From positions 1 to 20,551 of the IMG/VR virus record IMGVR_UViG_3300021142_000233: a stretch of 20,551 nucleotides of DNA; one strand, written 5' to 3'. Of the stretch, positions 7,784 to 15,524 are shown one piece after another. The DNA comes from a virus. Numbering within the stretch: the first letter of the stretch is position 1; each line of letters starts with the position of its first letter. Position numbers and translations under genes: made by a program. Under the pieces are notes generated by a model. The model worked only from the letters and a program-made list of their open reading frames with translations. It had not been told where the DNA came from and did no database searches.

Positions 7784-8559
7784 TGGCAACCTTCGTATCA
7801 AGCCTTAACCCGTTTCAATTTGCCTTTAATGGTTTCATCTTTGGCTCAGGCACAACTTATACAGTAACCAATGTAGATGGTCTTGCTGGACTTGCGCCTT
7901 TGCGCGTTCAAGACGACAATCGCGGTTATACCGATGGGCAGTATTCAGGGCGTGATTTCTACGATGGCAGAACTGTCACAATTGACATGGTTATTCTTGG
8001 CGACTCATCTCACAACGCCCAGTATTACTACAACCAGTTGCAGACAAACCTCTATCCTCAGCAACTAGGTACGCCGTCAGCTCTTGGCGCGTTTCAATTT
8101 GAGTTGTCGTCATCTATCGGGCTAAAGGTTATGTATGGTCGCGTTCGCAATATACAGACATCCATTGACCCAGACTTTGCTTATGGCTACATTCAAACCA
8201 GCGTCGAGTTCTTTTTCCCAGACCCTCGTTACTACGATTATCCTTACACGACTTCATCTGGCACATCTGTTGCTATGACAAATAGCGGTTGGGCCATCTC
8301 TTGCCCTGTCATTACAGTAACAAGCGCACCATCATCATTTACAATTACAGACTCTAGTAGCAACTCTATGAGTTTTGCGCCTACTAGCGGAACAACTGTT
8401 GTGATTGATTTGCTACAACGCACTATTACTCAAAACGGCAACCCTGCTCGAAATATCCTTACGACATCTACTGGTTGGTTACAGTTGGCTCCTGTTAGCA
8501 GCAATACATTCACAAGTGCGGCTACAATGTCCATCACATATTCCAACGCTTATGTATAG
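7783..8559 (+). CDS. Distal tail (Dit-like) protein
   Basis: 258 residues; the start overlaps the tape measure stop by 1 nt (TAATG). The N-terminal domain has the Dit pattern: FNGFIFGSGTTYTVTNVDGLAG, then a charged RVQDDNRGYTDGQYSGRDFYDGRTVTIDMVILG, and later DPRYYDYPY before a linker. The C-terminal 110 residues are a beta-rich galectin-like domain (SAPSSFTITDSSSNSMSFAP, TTVVIDLLQRTITQ). Dit proteins form the ring that links the tube to the tip or fibre complex. Gene order (after the tape measure, before the hub protein) is standard. Confidence 0.75.
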   Translation: MATFVSSLNPFQFAFNGFIFGSGTTYTVTNVDGLAGLAPLRVQDDNRGYTDGQYSGRDFYDGRTVTIDMVILGDSSHNAQYYYNQLQTNLYPQQLGTPSALGAFQFELSSSIGLKVMYGRVRNIQTSIDPDFAYGYIQTSVEFFFPDPRYYDYPYTTSSGTSVAMTNSGWAISCPVITVTSAPSSFTITDSSSNSMSFAPTSGTTVVIDLLQRTITQNGNPARNILTTSTGWLQLAPVSSNTFTSAATMSITYSNAYV

Positions 8560-8567
8560 GATAGCAA

Positions 8568-9830
8568 ATGGCTAACTTTCGCTATTTCACAACTGCTCTT
8601 TATCAAAGTGGAACTACGCCCAATTCCATCCTTGCCGAATTGCCTTTAACTGCTGTTAGTTTTGACACCCAACTCAATAGCATTGGCTCCTTTACTGGCG
8701 AGCTTCTTTTGTCGGGTTTGGATGCGGCAAAACTCAATATCTTCAACGGCACTAATCCGGGTCAAACCTGTCTTTATGTAGATTACAACGGGCAGATTAT
8801 TTGGGGTGGCGTTATTTGGATGCGCGAGTATGACTCAACAACCCAGATTCTCAAGATTACGGGTCAAGAAATGCTCTCGTATTTCAAGCGCCGTAAGATC
8901 ACGCCTCTCAACACTACTTATTACGGCACATCTCCAACGCCTACCTCAATCAACTACACAGGCGACATTTGCTCAATCGCCAACGACCTTATTGTCAATT
9001 ACGCTCAAAGCGTGACCTTTCCAAACCAAGGTGGCACGGTCAAGGGCAATATCGGCTTGCAGTCTAGCTCGACAACTTCTGGCTACTCTGTAACTCGTAC
9101 CTACTTTGACTATGAACTTAAAGAGGTTTATCAGGCAGTTAAAGACTTGTCAGATGGTTTAGATTCATCGTCAGGCAATCCGTACTTTGACTTTGTGATT
9201 ACTTACACCTACGACTCATCGGGTCGCCCAGTTAAACACTTCACAATGTACATTCCTAGTAGCGCAACCGTTACTGCGGTCTTTCAATTTCCCGGCAATC
9301 TTGTTGAGTATATTTACAATCAAGATGCTACTAACGCGGCTAACGCTCTTTGGGGTCTTGGCTATGGCAAGAACGCCAATAAAACCATCGCCCTTGCGTT
9401 AGACAACCAAACCTCATACGACCCAACGGGCAGTATCAACTCATCAACTGGCAACGCTGCTATCTTGGAAGATGTTGCTAGTTTCATTGACATTGAGGAT
9501 TCAAGCCTTCTCGGAGCAACCAACGCTGGACAGCTTAACGCCCGCACAGGCATTACTCATCCACTTACAGGAAATCCAGTTATTACGGCTCCTGAGGTTG
9601 TGCAAGTAGTTCTCCCACCTTATGTTGATCCTTATTTGGGAAGTTACAAGGTTGGCGATTATGCGCGTGTGGTTCTTATTGACGATCTATTTCCCGCAGG
9701 TTATGACTACAACAACTGGCGCATTGGCTCTATTAGCGTTGAGCCGGGCGAAAATGGAGCAAGCAGAGTGACAGTTTCCCTATCTCGCGCAGTCTATAAC
9801 CAAGGCACTTCTTGGATTGTGGCTCTCTAA
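8568..9830 (+). CDS. Minor tail protein, Gp37/hub-like
   Basis: 420 residues, with AGGATAG before the start. The first 120 residues (SFDTQLNSIGSFTGELLL, LYVDYNGQIIWGGVIWMREYDSTTQILKITGQEMLSYFKRR) have the pattern of the Gp37-like / siphovirus tail hub family found downstream of Dit in actinophages. The rest is beta-rich, ending in NWRIGSISVEPGENGASRVTVSLSR. These proteins form the central tip that closes the tube. It ends with TAATG shared with the fibre gene, so the two are coupled. Confidence 0.75.
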   Translation: MANFRYFTTALYQSGTTPNSILAELPLTAVSFDTQLNSIGSFTGELLLSGLDAAKLNIFNGTNPGQTCLYVDYNGQIIWGGVIWMREYDSTTQILKITGQEMLSYFKRRKITPLNTTYYGTSPTPTSINYTGDICSIANDLIVNYAQSVTFPNQGGTVKGNIGLQSSSTTSGYSVTRTYFDYELKEVYQAVKDLSDGLDSSSGNPYFDFVITYTYDSSGRPVKHFTMYIPSSATVTAVFQFPGNLVEYIYNQDATNAANALWGLGYGKNANKTIALALDNQTSYDPTGSINSSTGNAAILEDVASFIDIEDSSLLGATNAGQLNARTGITHPLTGNPVITAPEVVQVVLPPYVDPYLGSYKVGDYARVVLIDDLFPAGYDYNNWRIGSISVEPGENGASRVTVSLSRAVYNQGTSWIVAL

Positions 9831-11341
9831 TGGCATACACAAATATTCCCGCTAACCTTTACGATTATTTCAGCACGATCAATCAGCGCATCCGCAAATT
9901 GGAATCCGCGCCAGATCAGGCGATGACGACTGCGGTAAGTGCGCAATCTTTAGCTCTTACTTCTCAATCTGTTGCTACTAACGCTCAAATTCAAGCAATT
10001 GCAGCGCAGATGACTGCGCTTAGTGCTTCTGCACAAGCTACTGTTGCTCAAAGTACGGCTAGTTTTGCTCAATCATTGGGTTACGCATCATCGGCTCAAG
10101 CAACAGTAGCGCAAACAACTGCTAATGGTAAAAACAAAATTGTTTATTCGCTTTCAACGCCCGGTTCAACCGCTAATAGTGCGGGAGACCTTTGGTTTCA
10201 ATATAGCGGTTCAGGTTTGCTTATTGGTCAATTTGTTGGACTTGGTGGAACTTCTTGGCAATCACAAACAATTACTTCTACTATAATTGGCAATCTTGAT
10301 GCCGGAAAAATTACAACCGGAACTTTGTCGGCAATTAGTATAACCGCAGGTTCAGGTGGTACTGGATTCAATGTTACCGCTGCTGGTTATATGTCTGCCA
10401 ATGGTGCGTATATTCAAGGAACTGTAGTTGCAACTAGCGGTGTTTTTTCTGGTTCTATCCAAGCAACTACTGGTTATTTTGGCGATGTTACAAACCATTG
10501 GGCTATTGGTACTGGCGGTATTACTGGCGTAGGTACTGCAACAATTAGCGGTGGTTCAATTAACGGCACAAGCCTTGACATTGGTAGCGGTGTATTTACA
10601 GTTTCATCTGCTGGCGCAGTAAACGCTTCTAACATTGTTGCTACTGGTGGAAGCATCGGCGGCATCAATATGCAGAGTAACTCCATTTATACTGGAACAT
10701 CTTTTGCTACCGCAACTTCTTATTGGAACAATAGCGGCAACTCATATTTCAACAACATAACTATTAACACTAATGGTAACTATTTAGGAACCTTAACTAC
10801 AGGTAGCGCAACTGCCACCTCTGCCGATACAAGCATCACAGGTATCTATTCTGACAATAGCGGCTATTTGTTTGTTAAAGGTACACACGCTTCTTTAGTT
10901 TACATTCATAACCAGACTGCTTCATCAGCAACCAAAATGATTCAATTCCAAGCATCGGGAAACGCTTGGGGTGGAATACAGATGAATGGTTCCGCATCGG
11001 CTCCAACATTCTTTACTTCTTCGGATTATCGCTTAAAAGAAAACATCCAGCCTTATACGGGTTCAATTGATCTTCTTAACAAACTTCGCGTAGTTTCTTT
11101 CAATGAAAAGACAGACCCAAATAAAAAGCAAATAGTAGGTTTTATTGCTGATGAGTTTGCTAGTGTATTTCCTGATTGGGTTGATGGCGATAAGGATGCC
11201 GTTGATGCGGATGGAAATCCTGTTTACCAAACAATTTCAACAACCAACCTTATTAACTATTTAGTTGGAGCAATTCAAGAACTTTCAACAGAAGTTGAAA
11301 CACTCAAGGGGGCAAACAATGGAACTACAACATCAGCTTGA
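9830..11341 (+). CDS. Tail fibre/receptor-binding protein with C-terminal S74 intramolecular chaperone
   Basis: 503 residues from ATG 9830, which overlaps the previous stop; a TTG 18 nt upstream is less likely. The N-terminus binds the tip (YTNIPANLYDYFSTINQRIRKLE), then there is an Ala/Gln-rich coiled-coil segment with two near-identical AQATVAQ units (about 68-95). Gly/Ser/Thr beta repeats follow (150-330), as in trimeric fibres. Residues about 395-495 form a Peptidase_S74 domain: SDYRLKENI with the Ser398/Lys403 dyad, then IVGFIADEFASVFPDWV and a final coiled coil (LINYLVGAIQELSTEVETLKG). In known examples this domain trimerises the fibre and then cuts itself off at the Ser. The first 180 residues probably anchor the fibre and the middle part would contact the host. 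Confidence 0.85.
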   Translation: MAYTNIPANLYDYFSTINQRIRKLESAPDQAMTTAVSAQSLALTSQSVATNAQIQAIAAQMTALSASAQATVAQSTASFAQSLGYASSAQATVAQTTANGKNKIVYSLSTPGSTANSAGDLWFQYSGSGLLIGQFVGLGGTSWQSQTITSTIIGNLDAGKITTGTLSAISITAGSGGTGFNVTAAGYMSANGAYIQGTVVATSGVFSGSIQATTGYFGDVTNHWAIGTGGITGVGTATISGGSINGTSLDIGSGVFTVSSAGAVNASNIVATGGSIGGINMQSNSIYTGTSFATATSYWNNSGNSYFNNITINTNGNYLGTLTTGSATATSADTSITGIYSDNSGYLFVKGTHASLVYIHNQTASSATKMIQFQASGNAWGGIQMNGSASAPTFFTSSDYRLKENIQPYTGSIDLLNKLRVVSFNEKTDPNKKQIVGFIADEFASVFPDWVDGDKDAVDADGNPVYQTISTTNLINYLVGAIQELSTEVETLKGANNGTTTSA

Positions 11342-11519
11342 AATTGAGGACATCCTCAAGCATTACAAAGAAAAAGTTGCCGAGCAGATTCAGGAGATTG
11401 TAATTCTCAAAGCAACGATTGACGCACTAACCAAACCTAAACCTGTTGAGCCAACAACAACGGCGGTTACAGATCGCCCTAATGTTATTGGAACACAAGG
11501 AATTAAACCGACCCCATAA
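11319..11519 (+). CDS. Small coiled-coil protein following the fibre
   Basis: 66 residues from ATG 11319, preceded by AAGGGGG; it overlaps the fibre gene by 23 nt in another frame. The first 45 residues form one amphipathic helix (LEIEDILKHYKEKVAEQIQEIVILKATIDALT), and the rest is Pro/Thr-rich and probably disordered. Its place after an S74 fibre suggests a virion or fibre-assembly accessory, but no family is recognised. An in-frame upstream ATG (11265) lies deeper inside the fibre gene and has no better ribosome-binding site. Confidence 0.7.
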   Translation: MELQHQLEIEDILKHYKEKVAEQIQEIVILKATIDALTKPKPVEPTTTAVTDRPNVIGTQGIKPTP

Positions 11520-11536
11520 CTCGAAAGGGCGCAACC

Positions 11537-11800
11537 ATGTTTACCAATGTTAATGCAGCAACTATTGTTTATTCTTATTTTTTTGTATTTGCCGCGTTAT
11601 TGGCAGGAATGGGAATGATTGCTAAACATGCCATTAGCAAACACACGGAAGAACTTAAAGATAAATTAACTCGTATTGAATACGCGCTATACAACGATGG
11701 CAAAACTGGGCTTATTAACAAAGTTGAAGAATTACTTGAGAATCAACAGTTGATCAAGATTGATGTTGAGGTAATGAAAGCAAAATATGAAACTGAATAA
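11537..11800 (+). CDS. Small membrane protein with N-terminal TM and coiled coil (holin-like)
   Basis: 87 residues, with a GAAAGG site before ATG 11537. One clear hydrophobic segment (about 9-30, TIVYSYFFVFAALLAGMGMIAKH) is followed by a charged helix (ISKHTEELKDKLTRIEYAL ... LENQQLIKIDVEVMKAKYETE). One TM plus a cytoplasmic coiled coil is seen in many actinophage lysis-region proteins. It overlaps the next gene by 14 nt. It may be a holin or a holin regulator; the topology is visible but the role is inferred. Confidence 0.65.
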   Translation: MFTNVNAATIVYSYFFVFAALLAGMGMIAKHAISKHTEELKDKLTRIEYALYNDGKTGLINKVEELLENQQLIKIDVEVMKAKYETE

Positions 11801-11993
11801 AACTTTAAGGTGGAAACTTATTTCCATTTTTAGAGTTTGGTTTGAAACTTTTCTTACTATTGAAATTGTCTTACATATTAAAGATGTTGTTAATGGTCAT
11901 TTTCTTTGGCAAGTTTGTTTAGGGGCATTTGTTCCCGTAATAATTCGATGGGCTACCCCGCATGATCCATTTCCAGATGAGAGATTAAAATGA
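11787..11993 (+). CDS. Small holin-like membrane protein
   Basis: 68 residues. Two hydrophobic stretches (about 10-29, LISIFRVWFETFLTIEIVL; 41-55, WQVCLGAFVPVIIRW) flank a short HIKDVVNGHF loop, and the ends are charged (KLNKTLRWK; DPFPDERLK). This is the size and topology of a small two-TM holin. It overlaps both neighbours (14 nt upstream, ATGA downstream). Its last residues, TPHDPFPDE, resemble the SPHDSF segment in the protein at 12435, hinting that the two are related. Confidence 0.6.
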   Translation: MKLNKTLRWKLISIFRVWFETFLTIEIVLHIKDVVNGHFLWQVCLGAFVPVIIRWATPHDPFPDERLK

Positions 11994-12451
11994 CAGATGC
12001 TCATTCTCAAGCATTAACCCTTCATTTAATAACTAATGTTCCCGAACACGCTCCCCGTGAAGATGATCCGCATTACCATCTTTTTAATCAAGCTAAAGAA
12101 CGAATCAAAAAACAAGGACTTTGGAAATGTATCGTCAATGACGATCTTTGCTCAGGTGGGCCAGAACTTCATCATTCAAACATTGAGTTCTCTCAGATAG
12201 GAAGCACAGATTCTTCTAAGGTTGCCGAGGCTTTTGGGCTTCACTTTGAAAACGATGAAGATTTTCAGGCGTGGATTGAATCTCCGGGCAATCTTGAGGT
12301 TTTATGCGTGGCTCATCACCGTACTCATTTTGGAATTCATGCGATTCCTGCCCCACTTTGGGATGCGCTAAGATTCAGGAAGGTTGGGTCGCTCCCTGCC
12401 GCCGAACACATTTCGGCTAACTCGAAGGAGAACAATGGCAAGCAAAGTTAA
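11990..12451 (+). CDS. HNH endonuclease-like protein in the lysis region
   Basis: 153 residues. The core has the HNH pattern: C47 ... C54, then ELHHSN (H61, H62), then GNLEVLCVAHHRTHFGIH (N101, C106, H109, H110). The two Cys pairs could hold the structural zinc and the His/Asn residues the catalytic metal. The domain lacks the clean CxxC pairs of classic HNH enzymes. It starts inside the previous stop (ATGA) and overlaps the next gene by 17 nt, so it sits in a tight translational chain of membrane genes. Phage HNH genes often lie beside terminase or as homing enzymes; a position between holin-like genes is odd. Function is inferred from motifs only. Confidence 0.7.
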   Translation: MTDAHSQALTLHLITNVPEHAPREDDPHYHLFNQAKERIKKQGLWKCIVNDDLCSGGPELHHSNIEFSQIGSTDSSKVAEAFGLHFENDEDFQAWIESPGNLEVLCVAHHRTHFGIHAIPAPLWDALRFRKVGSLPAAEHISANSKENNGKQS

Positions 12452-12740
12452 TTTCCATATCAGTAAGTCAGAAGCGGCTTACGCCGAACATTATTTATAC
12501 GGCGTTCTTGCTGCTGGTCTTGCGGTACATCAAGTTTCACCGCATGATTCATTCAAAGTTCTTATGACCAAAGCAGTTGTGGCTGGTCTTATTGTTCCAA
12601 TTATTGCTCGTATAAATCCTAAATCACTTGTCAATCAAATTGATGCGGTGACTGGGTTATCTGCAACCGTAACCGCACCATTAGTTGATGCGGCTATTGC
12701 CGATGCAAATAAATTAGTGGCGGCTGAATCAACAAAGTAA
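12435..12740 (+). CDS. Small membrane protein, holin-like
   Basis: 101 residues from ATG 12435, chosen for AAGGAG (12425-12430); an in-frame ATG at 12384 has no such site. Hydrophobic stretches lie at about 18-32 (HYLYGVLAAGLAVHQ) and 43-58 (LMTKAVVAGLIVPIIAR), with an amphipathic, Ala/Asp-rich C-terminus (VTAPLVDAAIADANKLVAAES). The SPHDSFK segment between them recalls TPHDPFP in the gene at 11787. It closes the first lysis sub-block just before a strong terminator. Holin or antiholin is likely, but not proven. Confidence 0.6.
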   Translation: MASKVNFHISKSEAAYAEHYLYGVLAAGLAVHQVSPHDSFKVLMTKAVVAGLIVPIIARINPKSLVNQIDAVTGLSATVTAPLVDAAIADANKLVAAESTK

Positions 12741-12752
12741 TATAGTTAATTA

Positions 12753-12799
12753 AGAACCCTCAGCCAAAGGAGAAGTTGGTTGGGGGTTCTTTTTTTATT
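12753..12799 (+). terminator. Strong Rho-independent terminator
   Basis: A 15-bp stem with two G-T wobbles (12753-12767 with 12776-12790) has an 8-nt loop and is followed by TTTTTTTATT. It separates the fibre/holin block from the endolysin block. Confidence 0.9.
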
Positions 12800-12809
12800 G
12801 GAGGGATAA

Positions 12810-13664
12810 ATGGCAACTGCACTTGATGTCTTAAATGTAGCTCGCAGTCAATTAGGCTTTCATGCTGGCGCACAAGATGAGAATCCTTATGGCGATTGGT
12901 ATGGGATTAAAAACGCTCCTTACTGCGCGATGGGTGTATCTTGGTGTTTTGCGCAAGTTGGGCTTTCATATCTTGTAGCCGCACAAACTCCTAAAGGTTT
13001 TGCTTACAATCCTGCTGCGCTTCCTTGGTTTCAAAGACAGGGGTTAGTAGTAAATAAATATGCTGGTCAGCCCGGTGATTTGATCTTTTATGACTGGAAT
13101 TCAGATGGTGTAGTAGATCATGTTGAATTACTTGAAGCGGTTAGCCCTGATGGAATTACCACCATTGGATTTAATACAGGTAATCCCAATGACTCAATCC
13201 ACGAAAGCGGATGTTTTAGAGTTCATCGCCCATATTTATTTATTTCAGCCATTGTCAGACCTAAATACCCAATACCTCTTAAACCTGTTTCAAAGGGCAT
13301 TACAAGCAAGAAGGCTACTGCGGTGGTTGGAGGTACGGGAACCCTTATTGCTGGCGCTACAGGGGCAATTCACGGCGGTTTACTGACTACTACGCCGACG
13401 GCTACAACCCCTGCTAAAACAGTATTTATTGCGCCCCCATTTCCCATTTCTAAAACTGCTTTTAATATCGGGCAAAAGAACGATGCCGTAATGACGGTAG
13501 AAAAGGCTTTACTCAAGGCAGGGCTTATTCCCGCTATTTATGCAACCGGAATTATGAATACTCAAACCCAAAAAGCGCTTGTCAAATATGAGGCTAAACA
13601 AGGCATTAAAGTTGTAGGGCCACTTCCTCAGATTATTTATGACGAGCTGAAAGGTTCGCTATGA
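12810..13664 (+). CDS. Endolysin: CHAP-type N-terminal domain plus peptidoglycan-binding C-terminal domain
   Basis: 284 residues, with a GGAGGG site. Residues about 1-150 have the CHAP/NlpC-P60-like amidase pattern: APYCAMGVSWC (C39 nucleophile), a GQPGDLIFYDWNSDGVVDHVELL strand with H104, and FNTGN (N122) as the possible third residue. These enzymes cut peptide bonds of peptidoglycan. A Gly/Ala-rich, hydrophobic linker (about 170-192) and a Thr/Pro stretch follow. Residues 215-284 have the peptidoglycan-binding domain-1 pattern (IGQKNDAVMTVEKALLKAGL ... TQTQKALVKYEAKQG). No signal peptide is visible at the N-terminus. It overlaps the next gene by 4 nt. Confidence 0.85.
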   Translation: MATALDVLNVARSQLGFHAGAQDENPYGDWYGIKNAPYCAMGVSWCFAQVGLSYLVAAQTPKGFAYNPAALPWFQRQGLVVNKYAGQPGDLIFYDWNSDGVVDHVELLEAVSPDGITTIGFNTGNPNDSIHESGCFRVHRPYLFISAIVRPKYPIPLKPVSKGITSKKATAVVGGTGTLIAGATGAIHGGLLTTTPTATTPAKTVFIAPPFPISKTAFNIGQKNDAVMTVEKALLKAGLIPAIYATGIMNTQTQKALVKYEAKQGIKVVGPLPQIIYDELKGSL

Positions 13665-13993
13665 AGCATCATTTTAAGTTTAAGATTTTTGATGCCAAGC
13701 AGTTAATGATTGCTATGACCGGGGCTTTTTCAACTTGGGCAGCAACGGGTTTTCAACACGATATGCCTCATATTGGCTATATACTTGTTGGATTTATTAC
13801 GGGTGGGCTAGTATCTCACGATTCAATGGCTAACCCAAACATTACGCCCGATTCTCATATTCAAACTCCCTACTTAGCCAATATGCAAGGCAACGGCGTA
13901 CCTGAGCCAATTGGCATCCCAACTGACCCCTATAAACCAGAAGGCGCAGATGTTACGCGTGTCATCAAGATCAATAGCGGTTTAATAAGATAG
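13661..13993 (+). CDS. Small two-TM membrane protein following the endolysin (probable holin)
   Basis: 110 residues; ATGA overlap with the endolysin. Residues 1-12 are basic (KHHFKFKIFDAK). Two hydrophobic stretches follow (about 14-31, QLMIAMTGAFSTWAATGF; 38-52, IGYILVGFITGGLVS), then a hydrophilic, Pro-rich tail. Size, topology and coupling to an endolysin make this the best holin candidate in the window. Homology was not checked. Confidence 0.65.
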   Translation: MKHHFKFKIFDAKQLMIAMTGAFSTWAATGFQHDMPHIGYILVGFITGGLVSHDSMANPNITPDSHIQTPYLANMQGNGVPEPIGIPTDPYKPEGADVTRVIKINSGLIR

Positions 13994-14003
13994 AATTTTG
14001 ATT

Positions 14004-14020
14004 GTTAGTAAATTGCTAAC
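14004..14020. promoter_or_regulatory. Imperfect palindrome in the late/early boundary
   Basis: GTTAGTAAATTGCTAAC is a 17-bp near-palindrome in which six of the eight position pairs match. It lies in the 148-bp gap after the lysis genes. It could be an operator, but nothing shows what binds it. The rest of the gap up to the terminator contains no open frame or RNA gene that I can support. Confidence 0.3.
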
Positions 14021-14074
14021 GCTTGGAAAAAATTAAATACTTCGCTGGCGCGAGTGCTATCAAACCAGCAAAAC

Positions 14075-14110
14075 ACCCCCATCAATAAAAGGTGGGGGTT
14101 ATTTTTTATT
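14075..14110 (+). terminator. Rho-independent terminator at the end of the late region
   Basis: ACCCCCATC (14075-14083) pairs with GGTGGGGGT (14091-14099) around a 7-nt loop; the run tattttttatt follows. It separates the lysis block from the HTH-like and phosphoesterase genes. Confidence 0.88.
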
Positions 14111-14141
14111 GTAGGATGTTCTCAACCTAAAGGGGGGCTTT

Positions 14142-14384
14142 ATGGATTTAGTATCTGCTCTTGCTGAATTGCGAGAGAACTCAATTGGCACAAAATTTTC
14201 ATGCTCTGCTAATACTATGTGGAAAACGCTTAACGATAAAGAACGACAAGCGTTAGAAACTGTATTTGCTGATTCTAAGGTCAGCACCGCATCACTTTAT
14301 GAATTACTTATTGCCAATAAATATGAAGTTGGGAAAGCATCACTTTACAAACACCGCGCTAAAAAATGCAGGTGTTTTATATGA
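14142..14384 (+). CDS. Small HTH-like protein with C-terminal HRxxKCxC motif
   Basis: 80 residues, with AAAGGGGGG before ATG 14142. The middle (about 30-75) is a set of short helices: NDKERQALETVFADSKVSTASLYELLIANKYEVGKASLYKHR. The VSTASLYELLIANKYEVGKASLYKHR part is a good helix-turn-helix candidate of the kind seen in small phage DNA-binding proteins. The terminal HRAKKCRC resembles a motif seen at the end of such proteins in actinophages. It is coupled to the phosphoesterase by ATGA. It might be a transcription regulator or small terminase-like protein. The HTH is inferred from pattern. Confidence 0.6.
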   Translation: MDLVSALAELRENSIGTKFSCSANTMWKTLNDKERQALETVFADSKVSTASLYELLIANKYEVGKASLYKHRAKKCRCFI

Positions 14385-15409
14385 GTCTTGAAGATGACTT
14401 AGAAAAGATTCAGAAAGAATCTGATCCCGAAATTGCCGAATTGCGTAAAGCTCTTAATAACGCACAGAAACAACTATCTAAAGCCAAGATTCGCAATGAT
14501 GAATTAGTTATTGCTACCCATCGTGGGGCTTATGAGGCAATGCTGGCGCTTGGCAAAATACCGCCTGTACCTGCTCCCGATAAAGATACGCGCAAAATCA
14601 AACCCGAAGTAGCCTTAATCCATTCAACGGATTGGCAAGGCGCAAAGGTAACGACTTCATACAACTCAGAGATAATGCGTAAAAGAGTTTTGCAGTTTGC
14701 CGACAAGATCGTTCATTTGACAGAACTTCAACGCGAGCATCACCCCGTTAAAGAATGTGTTGTTATGTTTGGTGGGGATATGGTCGAGGGACTTTTCAAC
14801 TACCCGGCGCAACTTTGGCAAATCGATGCTTCACTTTTTGGACAATTTACTACCGTATCTAGACTATGCGTGGACTTTGTTCGAGTAATGCTTGCCAACT
14901 TTGAAAAAGTAACCGTAGTGGCTGAATGGGGTAATCATGGGCGTATTGGTGGCAAACGCGCTGAAGTACCTAAGAACGATAATGTAGATCGCATGGTTTA
15001 TGAAATGTCTAGGCAGATTCTTGCAGGCGAAAAACGATTAACTTGGGAAGATTGCCCAGAAGATATTCAGGAAGTGGCTGTGGGCAATTACAGGGCTTTG
15101 TTAATGCACGGCGATGAGTTGGGGCGTTCAGGATTTGCCTCTCCTGCCGCTTGGATTGCAGGTGCTAACCGTTGGAAAGCCGGCGCTCACGATTACGATT
15201 TTCATGATATTTATTTAGGACATTATCACCGTCACGCTCAAGAACCAATTCAAAAGAATTACAACCTTTACTGGACTGGTAGCACCGAAAGTGATAATCG
15301 ATACGCTAGAGATTCAATGGCTGCTAGCGGGATGCCTTCTCAAAGACTTCACTTTGTTGATCCCGTTAAAGGCAGAGTAACGGCTCAATATCAAGTATGG
15401 TTGGATTAA
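14381..15409 (+). CDS. Metallophosphoesterase (calcineurin-like)
   Basis: 342 residues from ATG 14381, overlapping the previous stop; an upstream ATG (14366) lies inside the previous gene. Residues 1-50 form a charged coiled coil. The catalytic motifs are in order: STDWQG (D84, with Gln86 where the usual DxH has His), GGDMVEG (D133), GNHGR (N185, H186), MHGDE (H243) and GHYHRH (H281, H283). These are the two-metal ligands of the family, which cuts phosphoester bonds in nucleic acids or nucleotides. Phage members in actinophages are often near replication or tail genes; the substrate here is unknown. It is followed by a terminator. Confidence 0.85.
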   Translation: MSLEDDLEKIQKESDPEIAELRKALNNAQKQLSKAKIRNDELVIATHRGAYEAMLALGKIPPVPAPDKDTRKIKPEVALIHSTDWQGAKVTTSYNSEIMRKRVLQFADKIVHLTELQREHHPVKECVVMFGGDMVEGLFNYPAQLWQIDASLFGQFTTVSRLCVDFVRVMLANFEKVTVVAEWGNHGRIGGKRAEVPKNDNVDRMVYEMSRQILAGEKRLTWEDCPEDIQEVAVGNYRALLMHGDELGRSGFASPAAWIAGANRWKAGAHDYDFHDIYLGHYHRHAQEPIQKNYNLYWTGSTESDNRYARDSMAASGMPSQRLHFVDPVKGRVTAQYQVWLD

Positions 15410-15441
15410 CGCCGTGAGGCGTGGATTCTAAATTTTTTTTT
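15409..15441 (+). terminator. Small hairpin and T-run directly after the phosphoesterase
   Basis: ACGCC (15409-15413) pairs with GGCGT (15418-15422) around GTGA, overlapping the stop codon. A run of nine T (15433-15441) follows ten bases after the stem, too far for a classic terminator. It may still be an upstream part of the terminator region. Confidence 0.35.
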
Positions 15442-15464
15442 AATTATTTTCGGCGCAAAGACAA

Positions 15465-15504
15465 AACCCCTACTTGCAAGTCAGGTAGGGGTTATTTGCT
15501 TTTA
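15465..15504. terminator. Bidirectional terminator between convergent genes
   Basis: AACCCCTACTTG (15465-15476) pairs with CAGGTAGGGGTT (15482-15493) with one T-G wobble and a 5-nt loop. T-rich sequence follows on the + strand, and AAAA before the stem (15463-15466) gives a T-run on the - strand. It serves the phosphoesterase gene and the minus-strand gene. Confidence 0.8.
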
Positions 15505-15524
15505 GGGGGAGTCGAATAATAGAG

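Noticed and set aside
13994-14074. tRNA or attachment site in the gap after the lysis genes
   Set aside because: No cloverleaf arms or CCA-type end can be formed, and no integrase is present.
14112-14117. TAGGAT as a -10 box before the HTH-like gene
   Set aside because: No -35 at usable spacing (the sequence there is the terminator stem) and the downstream leader is ordinary.
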